Source: Euptelea pleiosperma
Taxonomy: Eukaryota; Streptophyta; Magnoliopsida; Ranunculales; Eupteleaceae
Assembly: GCA_035048495.1 (NCBI GenBank)
Contig: CM068549.1
Coordinates: 20,121,103 to 20,185,102, forward strand
Direction of reading: 5' to 3'
DNA: 64,000 nucleotides
Part shown: one piece after another, positions 1 through 11,785 of the stretch
How positions within the stretch are numbered: position 1 is the stretch's first letter
Layout: the number at the start of each line of letters is the position of its first letter
Made by a program: the position numbers and the translations under genes
The notes under the pieces: generated by a model
Database searches by the model: none
The model's input: the letters and a program-made list of their open reading frames with translations, nothing else
Told to the model about the DNA's origin: nothing

Positions 1-197
1 GATTATCAGTCTGTAGTCTTGCCAAAACACTCCAACTCTTCGCTAGCACGTAACTATTTTTGCATCCATTCAATTATTTGACGAACGATGTTTTCCCTGA
101 GCTAATATGAAAAAGTGTGCAGCATGTGCAGAGCCCTTTTAAGCTCATTTATTTTGCACTAATTGCCAAGGATTGGCAATATGCTGGTTGGGGGTTG
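1..197 (+). other. Possible 3' end of an LTR element's internal region
   Basis: No coding signal is visible. The segment ends in a G-rich tract (TGGTTGGGGGTTG) directly before the TGATATT start of the LTR at 198, which is where a polypurine tract would lie. This suggests it is the last part of the internal region of a plus-strand element that extends left of the window, with 198-3244 as its 3' LTR. The assignment is an inference; the internal sequence itself was not recognised. Confidence 0.3.
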
Positions 198-3100
198 TGA
201 TATTCGCTCAAAAGTGCTTATTTTAAGCAATTATCCTGTAGCGTTATTGCATTCTCCCATGTTAAAATACTCTATTTATCTACTTTTCTACGTAAGAGTC
301 TCTTCTATTGCGTAGAACACACTTTTCTGGACGAAATGGTATATTTGCATGCATTAAACACATTTTCGGAAGTCTAGATATTAAGCCATTCTGATAAAGT
401 CTCATTACGCGCTTCTTCTGTCGCAGGAAACCCCGATGGGACGATTCTCGAGACTTGTGGGCCCAAATCGATCATGAGAGCCCATTATCAAAGCTTAAAG
501 AGCCCACATGCTATGACTAGAAGATATGGGCCAAATATGGGCTGAATCAGAGGACCAAAAAGCCGGCCCAAATAACGAAGAGAGCAGGAGAGCCAATGAC
601 CAAGAGACGGACCAAAGTGTTTAAAGCCACATGAGTCAGCAAAGAATGATAGTCGACTCTACTGGAGAAGCGTGAGGATGGTCACAGTGAAGACCAGGGT
701 TCCAGACCCTCCACCAGTGCTTTTTTCCATTTTTTTTGATACTTTTTCTCTCATCTCTCCTTATTCTCTCTCTCTCTTCATCTCTCGGTCCTCGAATCTA
801 CTGACCTAACCCCAGAACTCCTGCCCATCAGCTCTATCTCATCTCCCTTAGCTTTCTGACCGTTGGATCTTCCATCGGACCGTTGGATCTTCAATCGGAC
901 CGTTGGATCTCTCTAGATCCGTCGATCCACCAATCTGAGTCCCAATCAAGTCACCATCCATCCGATCGCCATCAGAATGTCTATCACATCATCTTGTGAG
1001 ACGATGGACATCATCAGTCCATGTGGGCCAATAGCCGGGCCCATCTTCATCGACCCGCTGTCCGACCAGTTAGTGGACCCCGCGAATTTCAAAATAATTT
1101 TAATTAAATGGGGGGTCCACTAATTGGGGAGATTCCCCATAGAAAAGTAGCATTTTACTTAAAAAAAAAAAAAAAAAAATTTAAAAATATTTTTTATTAT
1201 TTAAAAAATACCCTATTTCCATTAATGGAAATAGGGAGCTTTATAAGAGGAAGGAGAAGGGTTCGTTCGAACCCTAATCCCCCTCTAATCTCTTCCTCTC
1301 CTTCCCCCAAAACTCTCCCGACGTTTTCGTCATCTTCGGCTCTTTCTTTCTCCTCTTCTTCTTCCACCTTCTTCTTCATCTTCTTCCTTCATACTTCGCC
1401 GGAGTTGCAGGTTTGCAACTCCGGCCATTTTTTTTCCTCCATCTTCTCTTCTTGTTCTTCATCTTCTCCATGCCTTCTGCCCAGAGCTTGCACGATCCTC
1501 TTGGAGTCGCCACAACCACCATTCTCCACGCTGCCGCCATTCTCTTTCCTTCCCTTCTTCACGTTCTCCCCTTGCCGCCCCTCCTCTTACAGCAAAAAAA
1601 AAAAGGAACGCCTGCTGCTCCTCTTCATCGCCAAGGCCTTCTACAACTCGTCCTCCACTTGCAGACCGAGTTGCAGGTCTGCCACTCAACCTTTGGCCGA
1701 ACCTGCAACTCCGTTAGAAACAACCAGCGTGTCTCCACCTGTTGCACGTTCGCCTCCGCCTCCTCCTTCACCGTCCGCCTCTACCTACGCTGGAGACGCT
1801 GCTGCTGTGCGTTCTCAGCACCACCACTCTGCCCGCCTGTGCTCTTCTCGTTTGCAACGCCTGCTGCTCCTCTTCACCGTCAAGGCTGTCTACAACTCCA
1901 CCTACAAGCTTCAACGCCGGAGTTGCAGACCTGCAACTCCGGCTACTAAACCATGGTGGCCACATGTACTCCTCTCCACCGTCATCGCCATTGGAGGACC
2001 GTCTTCCACCACCACTTGCTCCGCCCGTCATCTCCGAAAGAACCTGCAACCTCCACCTTTGACCAACATCTCCCCTACATATTCACCGTCCAGCAACCAT
2101 TGGCATAGCTCCTCCTTGCGCCACCACCTTGGTTCTCTAGCGGCGAAATTTTTTAGTGGTGCGGGGTGGCTGTGAGTCCCTAGCAACCGTGATGCTCTCC
2201 TTCAATAGACCGGTGATTCCACCCTCTGTTTCGGACAGGTTTTCTCTTCCTTTCACGCCCGGATCTCCACCTTCAAGTTGCATTGGCTTGCACATGGTTC
2301 ACCTGCTACCTGAACCTCTCCTTCACGAAGTTACCACTGGTCATCACTCATGGAACACCACACTTCAAGAGGCTTGGAGCCTCGCCTTCTCCCACACCTT
2401 CATCTCGGGCTCCTCCTTTCATGGACAGCAGCCCGTGAACCATCATCTTTGCAACCACCATGCTTCCATGCAACGCTATGGGCGTGCTCGCCATCACTTG
2501 GCCAGACCACTTCTAGGGCTCGTGCATTTACGGTTGCACACACCCTCACAAAGCCTCTGCACCATTGGCCGAGTCACCTTCATTAGCCAATCAATCACGG
2601 CCGATCACCCGGGCCGAACCACTCACCGGGTCGATCCCGGTCTCAAATCATGGTAAGTGCGCATAAGATATTTTCTCTTTCTAGGGTTCATTTGCTCTCT
2701 CTAGGGTAAGTGAATTTCTTTATCTAGAATCCCCAGGCTGATCGCCTTTTTGCATCACTGACTCCGTTCGGTGAATGCAAGAGGGTGAGTTTTTCTCTCA
2801 CCTCTACCTTGTCGGCCGGTAAACGACCGAGGTGTGAAAATTCTCTCTCTACCTTCTTCCTCTCTCTAAAAGTTCTCTTTACATGCTTTCTTACATGCTT
2901 TCTAGAATAGATTTACCGCTTTATTTATTTCTGTCATTTATTTCATGTAAGCAACAGTTTAATTAATGCAATTTGATTTTGATGATTTTAGTATTTGCTG
3001 GATCTCTTGGATGTGTTTTTAATCTCGACTCGCCATTCTCATCCTTTCACGTTTCTCTTGTATATTATCTGTCATTTTATGTTCTTATTCGCGCTAATCC

Positions 3101-3244
3101 GACTAATCCCGAGTGCGGATCGACATCCGACACGAGCCACTGTGCAAAATTGCTCATTCTACAGGTTAAATGTCTCGGATAAGTTAAAAATGTGTTGAAG
3201 TTAGGGTTTCCGTAACCAACGACGCGGAAAAAAACCTACTTTCA
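198..3244 (+). repeat. Long Athila-like LTR, copy A
   Basis: The ends are TGATATTCGC and CCTACTTTCA, the same ends as the solo LTR at 8940-11323, and most of the length aligns with that copy. It contains three 20-bp units of CGTTGGATCT type at 861-920, a long CT-rich stretch at about 1270-2650, and two GC-rich palindromes at 1398-1425 and 1916-1943. No 5-bp target duplication flanks it: GGTTG lies on the left and CTGTC on the right. It abruptly truncates the minus-strand gag-pro gene, so it is best read as the 3' LTR of an element inserted there whose body is left of the window. Open frames inside it (for example 1108-2175) are low-complexity Ser/Pro/Leu translations of CT-rich DNA and are not genes. 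Confidence 0.8.
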
Positions 3245-5749
3245 CTGTCGCATAAGTCGGAAGATGTTAACCTCAGCCTTTAGGTTGCCGAAGGCAATTG
3301 ACATATTCCCATCCCTACACCCGATGTGTGCATTCGTGGTAGCAAGGAACAGTCGGCCTAGAATGACCGGGATCCGATTATCCTGACACGGTTCTGTGTC
3401 GAGGATGATGAAGTCTACAGGGTAGTAAAAGTCAGCTACTTTCACTAGGACATCTTCAATAATTCCCCATGGAATTTTTATGGATTGGTCGGCCAGCTTC
3501 AGAGTGATTTTTGTTGGCTTCATATCCTCGAGGCCTAACTGCTGGTATAGCAAAAACGGTATGAGATTGACACTTGCTCCTAAGTCCAACAAAGCTGTGC
3601 AACTAAAGTTATCACCGATTTCATACTGCACAGTAGGACTTCACGGATCCTTATGCTTAATTACACTGTTGCGTTGGATGAACGCTGTAGCTTTTTCTGC
3701 CAAAAAGGCATCTTTGGGTACATGCGTACGCCGTTTGACAGTGCATAATTCTTTCAGGAATTTGGCATAGGAAGGGATCTGTTTGATAGCAGATAGGAAG
3801 GGGATATTGATCTGGACGTCTTTGAAAACGTCTAAGATCTCTGAAAATTGCTGATCTCTTTTGTCTTGGACAAGCCTGTCCGGGAAGGGAGGCTTAATCC
3901 GACAAATAGATTTGTCCTTCGCCTGATATCTCTGCACTGGGATTGTAGATTTTGGTGCAGGCTTCTCAGCATCAGATGTGGATTTTGAAATGTGTTCCTC
4001 TGTGCTCGATTTAGGAATAGGAATGGGAGATTGCTCTGAGGGTTCTTTTACTCCCATATCCACAGTCTTTCCAGATCGGAGTGTGGTCACAGCTTGTACC
4101 TCTCCTTGATAGTTTGGATTTTGTGACTGGGAACCGACCTCATAAACTGCACCCTTGGCATTCCCTTTAGGATTTGCAATAGGTTGGCTAGGGAAGATGC
4201 CTTTGGCTATCTCAGCTTCTAAATTCCCGAAACGTTGCTCTAGGCGCTGCATGGACTGGGTTTGCTGCACAATAAATTGTGATAGGAGGTCTTCTAGACC
4301 TGGTTTAGGAGCAGCTTGAGCAACCAGTTCACGATTTGAGCTCATAGGGGCAGAATAATTGTAGGATTGAGGTGCAGTTTGACTTAACTGCAGATTCTGG
4401 GGATTCTGATTAGGTGCCTGTTGACCAGAGTATTGTCCTTGCTGGAATGATCGATTCTGATTAGACGGGTATTGACTCGTCTGGTTCTGACTCTGTTGGT
4501 ACTGTCCCTGTTGGTGTTGTCCCTGTTGGTATTGTCTGTTGGGTTGATTAAACCCAGGAGGATATGTGCTCTGCGTAGGTCTTTGCTGTGGAGCAGACTG
4601 CTGCTTCCAGGAGAAGTTAGGATGATTTCTCGTATCAGGATGGTATGTTTGGCTATACGAGTTCTGGGTAGGTAGTTTAAAGGTGTTAAACGCACAAACT
4701 TCTTCTTGGAATGGAGGGGCACATCCATCATTTAAAGGACAATTTTCAGTAGAGTGGGAGGGCTGTAAACAGATATTACAGGGTTCCATTAGGTTCTCTT
4801 GACCTATATTCATGACTGGGGCAGAATGGTGAACAGGCTTGCGTACAGACACAGCCAGGGCAGAGACTGACTTGGTCAACTCTTGAATGAGGGATTTGAG
4901 TTCAGGGTCAACCTTTGCTTCATTTCCCATATTAGTTTTCAGGACCGGAGTATTTCGACTGAACTCATTGTCAATCGTCCAATGCTGGGAATTTTCACTT
5001 AATTCTCCCAGAAATTTGTACGCTTCAGTAGGAGTATTATGCATGAATTTTCCTTGGCACATGGATTCTACCATAGTGCGGGACTCATCAGTAAGTCCCT
5101 TGTAGAAAATATGAACCAGACTGCCTTTGTCGATACTGTGATGTGGACACTTGGTCAGATGATCCTGGAATGGTTCCCAAGCTTCATAAAATTTCTCATT
5201 GGACTTTTGTCGGAAGTCCTGTATGAGTTGTTTCATTTGATTAGTACGAGTCATGGGGTAAAATTTGGACATAAATTTTCCTATAAGTGCTTTCCAAATT
5301 GTGATAGAATCTGCAGGAAGAGAGTAAAGCCAGTCCGAGGCTCTATCCTTTAGAGAGAAAGGAAAAACTCTCAGTCTAACATTATCATCATCAAGATTCT
5401 GATTTCTAAAGAGCAGGATGACATGTTGAAATTCCTTGATATGGGAATAGGGGTCTTCTCTAGGGAGACCTCTAAAAGTTGGCAGCATTTGAATAGTTTG
5501 CGGCCTGATCTCAAATTGCACCGCCGCAATAGGTGGAAGAACAATGCATGATGGCGGGTTGGCTGAGATCGGCGCATACGTCTCGATAAGGGGACGTTCG
5601 TCTACCATGAAGGTATTTTCTCTGAAAGAGGGGGGAGGAAAGGGGGAGGGGTGATGAATAGTGGAAGACTCCACTGTACGAGAATAATTCTCAGATCGAA
5701 TCAATCTACGATTGGATCTAGTCCAAGCGGGCATATGCTGAAATAGCAA
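3245..5749 (-). pseudogene. Athila-like Ty3/gypsy gag-protease, truncated
   Basis: Gag packages the retrotransposon RNA and the aspartic protease processes the polyprotein. The frame starts at 5749. It has a retrotransposon gag domain near residues 90-210, with motifs such as TFRGLPREDPYSHIKEF and FPFSLKDRASDWL, then a Gln/Asn/Ser-rich linker (about residues 370-470). The protease follows at 3631-3245 with the motif LLDLGASVNLIP, a DLGAS variant usual for Athila, and VILGRLFLATTNA. An in-frame TGA at 3641-3643 separates gag from protease without a frame change. The frame is cut where the LTR at 198-3244 begins. Reverse transcriptase and integrase are missing and may lie beyond the window's left edge. 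The family call is secure; the copy is not functional. Confidence 0.85.
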
Positions 5750-7148
5750 GCCTCTAGAGTCGGCAAGAGGTGTATGAAACCGAATGAGCCTAGATGATGC
5801 ACACAGAGCAACAGATAATTTTTACCTAAACAATCAGGATAGTATTATGAATTATCTTGTTAGTGTAGGGATAGTGTAGATTATGACAGTGGGCGGACCA
5901 CTGGTTTATCTTCAAATACCCGCCGGACTAACTTTTTCACTCTATAGGTTCTCACCAGGATACACTCTTCAAAGCAAATCCGCTAGTACTAACTCAAGTT
6001 GACTGCAAGATAATCCGAAGCCTAGACAGACATGCGGCACATCGGCTGACTTAAGTACGCCCCAGACTAACCGAATTTGTCAAGCGTAAGATGAGATTTC
6101 CCAGAAGAGGAGCTAGGGTTGGTTCGTGTTCCTAATCCGACACTAGCTAATCCAACAGTAAATCAAGGAGGCCACTTACAAGCTCGGTATAATTGAGTAG
6201 TAGGGACCTATGGGTGTGTTAGATAACAGGGACCCACACTCATGGACTTAATCAACTTGATCTTTGAAGGGGTTGCTTTATGTGGAGTTTTCCTCGAACA
6301 CCGATCTAAGTGGGCTCTATTCTTGATTGATTTTAAATCTTGGCGGTGGTTGCACAAAAGCTGGAATGACGAGGTGAGTGATGAAATCCCACCAGTTTCA
6401 AGTTAGAGCTGGGTTTGCTCTTTAATATATTTTATTACGGCCAAACCAAGCAGTTCCGATAATTTTTGTAAAAGCAAATAGACAATCGGCATAATATTTT
6501 GCACAATGATCAAGATCGCACTCAAGGCGAGGTGTAGAAACTTACCTGCCCGTTGGCTACGCACGGGGTCTCCTCCGTGAGATAGGGAGGGGTATCCAAA
6601 TGGGCTTGGGCCCGACTCCACCTCTTTGAGCTTTCGCTCCCTACTCACTTGGTAAACACAATCCGCAATCATGTTAGTCCACAATGGTCTATGGTATGAA
6701 ATTGGAAGATATACCGCCTTTGGGGTTTCAAGAAACACACAATGATTTAGGGCAGGTATTGTGAATTAGTTCCAATTAGGGTTTGAAATTCAACTTTAGC
6801 TATTCCCGAATTAGGATTCAAAAATATCTACTTTTGAATTACCCGGAGTTGGAAATCTTCCAATTTGAATCAAGTAACCAATGGTGATCTAACTAGAAAT
6901 AGCAGAATTGAAATCTGACCCTAATATTTTTGGTATTTTTAATTAGTTAATTATCTAGCAGTTATTCTAAAAGCAGAGAAAACAAAGTCCTAAGTTATTA
7001 CAACTTTGCACTCAGCCGTCCGAGGCATTAAAATAATAAGTAGAAAATGTGAAAAATAAAGTAGAAAGTTTCCGATTTGGATCGGATCTTGAAGATTAAG
7101 CAACTTTCTGAATTCCTGTTCGTCTTTTTGCAATCCCGTCAACCGAGC
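5750..7148 (-). other. Untranslated leader of the minus-strand Athila-like element
   Basis: This lies between the primer binding site and the gag ATG. No long frame is credible. About 5750-6660 is repeated in inverted orientation at 8215-8939 and 11329-11634. The shared blocks include GAGCGAAAGCTCAAAGAGG and GTTAGTCCGGCGG. That relation shows both belong to one family in opposite orientations. The gag-proximal part (5750-5960) matches the segment just upstream of the gag stub at 11635. Confidence 0.7.
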
Positions 7149-7161
7149 GGCAACGGTGCCA
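7149..7161 (-). promoter_or_regulatory. Primer binding site, tRNA-Asp type
   Basis: On the minus strand TGGCACCGTTGCC begins two bases after the LTR's final CA. It matches the complement of the 3' end of plant tRNA-Asp (TGGCGCCGTTGCC) with one change. This is the usual primer site of Athila-type elements. It fixes the orientation of the element and marks 7164-8192 as its 5' LTR. Confidence 0.8.
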
Positions 7162-7163
7162 TT

Positions 7164-8192
7164 TGAAATTAAGTTTTTCCGCGTCGTTGGTTACGGAAAC
7201 CCTAAAGTTCAACAATATTTGTAATTTCTCCGAATTGGTTCACTTAATCTGCAAATAAGCAGACTTGCACAGTGGCTCGTGTCGGATATCGTCTGCACTC
7301 GGGGTTAGGGCACTTAAAGAACAATAATAATGAAAAATGCTTAATGAATATGGAAGAGGGGAGAATGGTGATGTAATCGATTTTAAAACATGATTTTCGA
7401 GAGTTTGAGATTCCTGAATTAAATTCAAAGTAAATGATTAAAATCACTTAAATTAATTTCTATTTAATAAAGAAATTGAATAACACTAATCAAATTTGCA
7501 TTTATAAATTTGGAATAAAATATTACATTAATTTCATTGCATGAAATAATAACAAATTGAAGAAAGCATTAAGTAGGAAAATAGAAATTAAGAGAGAGAA
7601 AATGATCTAGAGAGATATAGAGAGAATTAGGAGAGAGGAAAGAGAAAATAATACAAAATAAAGGCAAAAGAGCTGGCGGAGGGTCATGAACCCTGATCTT
7701 CAATGTAATCTTCAGTCAGTTTCATCAATTACGTAAGCCGTCATTTTATGTCCTTTGGTGCGGCTTTTAATCACTTTAGCCCGTCTCTTGGTCTTCAGCT
7801 TTTCCTCTCTCTTGGTTCTTTATCTGGCTCTACGATCCTCTGACTTGATCCGTACTTGGCCGGTATCTTCTTGTCATAGCTTGTTGACTCCTTAAGCTTT
7901 GATATTAGACTTCTATGGTTGATCGTGGGCCCGCAAGTCTCAAAAATCGCCCGATCAGGTTTCCTGCAAGAGAAAAGCACGTAATGAGACTTAATCAAAA
8001 CGGCTTTATATCTAGACTATCCGAAATGCGTATATTTCAAGCAAATAGTCAATTTTCGTTTAAAGATTGCACTCTACGCATTGGAAGAAACTCTTACGTG
8101 AAAAAGTCGACGAAAAGACAAGTTTTACGTAGGAGAATGCGACATCGCTATAAGGATAATGGCTTAAAATAAGCACTTTTGAGCAAATATCA
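7164..8192 (-). repeat. Short Athila-like 5' LTR, copy B
   Basis: Read on the minus strand it starts TGATATTTGCTC and ends CTTAATTTCA, 1029 bp. Both terminal regions align with the longer LTRs at 198-3244 and 8940-11323, but the CT-rich middle of about 1.4-2 kb present in those copies is absent. The primer site follows directly, and the leader and gag lie further along the minus strand. The base after its outer end (8193 on) is leader of another family member, so this element inserted into that one. The expected 5-bp target copy would be CTAGA at 8193-8197; the partner lies outside the window. Confidence 0.85.
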
Positions 8193-8939
8193 CTAGACCG
8201 TGCAATTTAATTTTTCTGCAGGAACACGATCCAGTGTGGGTAGGGAGCGAAAGCTCAAAGAGGTGGAGTCGGGCCCAAGCCCATTAGGATACCCCTCCCT
8301 AACCCACGGAGGCGACCCCGTGGCGTGGCCCACGGGAGGTAAGTCTCTATCCTCGCCTTGAGTGCGATACAGAGCAATTTGGGTGAATCATTGACGCTTG
8401 TCTATTTGCTTTCGCATACATATTATTCGACTTGCGTGGCATGGCCGTCAATCAATCAACTCTAAGAGAGCAAACCCAGCTCCAAAATTGAAACTAGTGG
8501 GATTTCATCACCCACCTCATCACTCCAGCTGAAATTGATCCCCAGGATCCATCTATAATAAAAAGAATCAAGAAGTAGAGCCAATTAGCCCGGTGTTCGA
8601 GGAAAAATCCACACAAAGCGACCCGCTTAACATCCAATCGAAATAAGACCACGAGCACTGGTCCCTGTTGTCTAACACACCCATAAGTCCCTGCTACTCA
8701 AGTACACTGAGCTCGACGTGGCATCTTGGACTATTCGGCGGTTAGTTGCGTGTGGACTAGGAACACGCACCAACCCTAGCTTAACCCGAGGGAACACTCT
8801 TCTTATACACTTGACCAATCCGGTTAGTCTGGGACATACTTAAGACAGCCATTGTGCCGCACGTCTGTCTAGGCTTCGGATTGCCTTGTTGTTGACTAGA
8901 GTTAGTACTAAAGGATTCGCTCTGAAGAGTGTAGCCTGG
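8193..8939 (+). other. Leader of a plus-strand Athila-like element, part 1
   Basis: This is the inverted counterpart of 5955-6660, in plus orientation. It is interrupted at 8939 by a solo LTR and resumes at 11329 after a duplicated CCTGG. Its left side is replaced by the minus-strand element's LTR at 8192, so its own 5' LTR and primer site are not in the window. It has no coding content. Confidence 0.7.
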
Positions 8940-9907
8940 TGATATTCGCTTAAAAGTGCGTATTTTTCACTGTTATCTTCTAAGCATTTTCATACTCTCC
9001 TACGTTAAAATGTTCTATTTATCTACTTTTCTACGTAAGAGTATCTTTTGTTGCGTAGAACACACTTTTCTGGACGAAATGGTATATTTGCATGCATTAA
9101 ACATATTTTTGGAAGTCTAGATATTGAGTCGTTCTGATAAAGTCTCATTACGCGCTTCTTCTGTCGCAGGAAACCCCGATGGGACAATTCTCGAGACTTG
9201 CGAGCCCACATCGATCAGGAAAGCCCATTATCAAAGCTTAAAGAGCCCACATGCTATGACTAGAAGATATGGGCCAAATATGAGCTGAATAAGAGGACCA
9301 AAAAACTGGCCCAAAGAACGAAGAGAGCAGGAGAGCCAATGACCAAGAGACGGACCAAAGCGTTTAAAGCCACATGAGTCAGCAAAGAATGATAGTCTAC
9401 TCTACTGGAGAAGCATGAGGATGGTCACAGTGAAGACCAGGATTCCAGACCCTCTGCCAATATTTTTATCTCCATTTTCTGATATTTTCTCTCTCATCTC
9501 TCCTTATTCTCTCTCTTCATCTCTCGATCCTCGAATCTATTGACCTAACCCCAGAACTCCTGCCCATTGGCTCTATCTCATCTCCCTTAACTTTCTGACC
9601 GTTGGATCTTCAATCGGACCGTTGGATCTTCCACCGGACCATTAGATCTCTCTAGATCTGTCAATCTACCAATCTGGGTCCCAATCAAGTCACCATCCAT
9701 CCGATCGCCATCAGACTGTCTGTCACATCATCTTGTGAGACGATGGACATCATCAATCCATGTGGGCCAGTTGTCGGGCCCATCATCATCGACCCGCTGT
9801 CCGACCAGTTAGTGGACCCCGTGAATTTCAAAATAATTTTAATTAAATTTTAAAAAATGGGGGGTCCACTAAATGGGGAAATTCCCCAAAGAAAAGTAGT
9901 GTTTTAC

Positions 9908-9964
<57 letters not shown>

Positions 9965-10212
9965 TATTTAAAAAATTCCCTAATTTCCATTAATGGAAAC
10001 TAGGGAGCTTTAAAAGGGGAAGGAGAAGGGTTCTTTGGAACCCTAATCCCCCTCCAATCTCTTCCAATCCTTCCCCAAAACCCTTCTCCGCGTTTTCCCA
10101 TCTTTTTTGGCCTCATTCTTCTCCTTCTTTTTCTTCTTTCTCTTTCTCCTCTTCTTCATCATCTTTATATCTTCGCCAGAGTTGCCTGCAACTCCGGCCG
10201 TCTGGTAAGGCT

Positions 10213-10244
<32 letters not shown>

Positions 10245-11323
10245 TTCACAACAAGTTGCAGGTCTGTAACTTCACCGCCTGTGCGCTCTTTCCACGCACC
10301 ACCACTTCCTTCACGGCTTGCAAGAGAGCAAGCCGTTAGTTCTGCCCTCCGATCAGCACCTCTGCAACTTCGGGAGATCTTCAAGCTTGCAACTTACGGT
10401 CTCCACCACCAAGTCTTCCTCCTCCGATCTGCAACTCCATCTCCACCATCGACGCTGCCATCTGCAACTCCATGGGAGTGCACAGCCGATCGGTATTCCC
10501 CTCATCTCCACAGCTTTTTGCAGGTTCGACTACTGTGGGCACCTTCTAAATCCAGTAGCAACCGACCTCCATCTTCAACACCACGTTGTGCCACCATCAC
10601 CACCATTTCTGCTGGTTGTCCTCCACCACCTGCAACTCCATCTCCACCACGTCTTCCAGCCACCATACCGGTCAGTAGCTATCGCCCCACCATTTGCAGT
10701 CATTGTCTCCTACGTTGCAGCCAAGAGAACCTAGCTGTTCCACTCTTCCACCCATCCGAGCCATCAACAATCACCTCCTTCCATCTCATGGCCGATCGAG
10801 CCGATCTCGAGAAAATTTGTTAGGTAACAATCTCTCTTTTTCTCTCTCCTCTCTTAGTTTCTCTCTCTAGGTTAGATTCATCTTCGTCTCTCTAGGTTTT
10901 ACATGTTTTCTAGATAGTTTTTTTTGCTTTCTAATGTAATTTGATTATTCAAAAGCATTGTTATTTCTGGGATTTTTAATAAAAGTTAATTGCTTGTATT
11001 GATTTCTCTTTTAGAATTAATTTTCTTGGTGTTGACGCATTTGCTTCCTTGCTATATTTCATGGTTCGCAAGAAAATAAAAAAAATTGTTTTAAATCTCT
11101 CTCCACCATTCTCACCTCTTCATTCTCTTTTTATCAATTTCTATGAAAAAATTCGTCATTGTATGTTCTTTAATGCGTGTTCTCTAACCCCCGAATGAGG
11201 ATCGACATCCGACACTAATCCCTATACAAAAGTTCATATTTTGCAGGAATTAAATCGAAAAAGATACAAATGTGTTGATTCTAGGGTTTTCGTAACCAAC
11301 GACACGGAAAAATCCTACTTTCA
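8940..11323 (+). repeat. Solo Athila-like LTR, copy C, with target duplication CCTGG
   Basis: It starts TGATATTCGC and ends TCCTACTTTCA, 2384 bp. The 5-bp direct repeats CCTGG at 8935-8939 and 11324-11328 flank it. Removing it and one repeat rejoins the leader sequence seen in inverted form at 5955-5960. It is therefore a bona fide insertion reduced to a solo LTR by recombination. It includes an (AT)n microsatellite at 9930-9961, CT-rich stretches, CTT triplet runs near 10208-10248 and three 20-bp GTTGGATCT-type units near 9600. It shares the long CT-rich middle with copy A. Confidence 0.9.
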
Positions 11324-11328
11324 CCTGG

Positions 11329-11785
11329 TGAGAACCTCTGAGTGCATACAGTTAGTCCGGCGGCTAAAAGATAAATCAGTGGTCCGCTCACTGTCATAAT
11401 CTACTCTAACCCCAAAACTAACAAGATAATGCCTAAAATATATCCTGATTGTTTAGAATAGGATTATCTGTGCTTGGTGTGCATCATTTAGAATCACTAC
11501 TCCAGTGTCTCCTTTTGGCAACTTTTTGCCAAATCTTGGGCTAACTTTTTCAAGTAGAAACCCGGTTGGACCTATCTTAACTTTTTACTGACTCGATCTG
11601 AGAGTTAGTCCACCGCACCCCTCTATCGCCTCTAATGGCAGATGAACGGCCTCTGTATGAGACCTACTACAGTTTCTGTGAGAATCGAGGTGATCACTCT
11701 CAACAATGGTATGACAATTCTGCGTATCATGATGATACTCTAGTCTCGCACACTTCTACAGGGTATGATAATCACCGAGATCACC
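11329..11785 (+). pseudogene. Leader part 2 and truncated gag start of the plus-strand element
   Basis: 11329-11634 continues the leader. An ATG at 11635 opens MADERPLYETY, matching MVDERPLIETYAPI at the start of the minus-strand gag at 5609-5569, although that annotated frame begins further upstream. Similarity ends within about 40 codons, and the sequence passes into LTR-like CT-rich DNA near 11786. All the rest of gag, pro and pol of this copy is deleted. The stub cannot make a functional protein. Confidence 0.7.

Noticed and set aside
1108..2656. Long plus-strand frames (355, 178 and 166 codons) as genes
   Set aside because: They are Ser/Pro/Leu/His-rich translations of CT-rich LTR DNA, overlap in several frames and are repeated in diverged form in other LTR copies.
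198..3244. LTR A as a simple solo LTR insertion
   Set aside because: Flanking pentamers differ (GGTTG and CTGTC), and the left flank does not continue the gag-pro gene.
10043..10823. Frames of 113-180 codons in the solo LTR
   Set aside because: Low-complexity CT/GA-rich DNA inside a defined LTR; no conserved domain.
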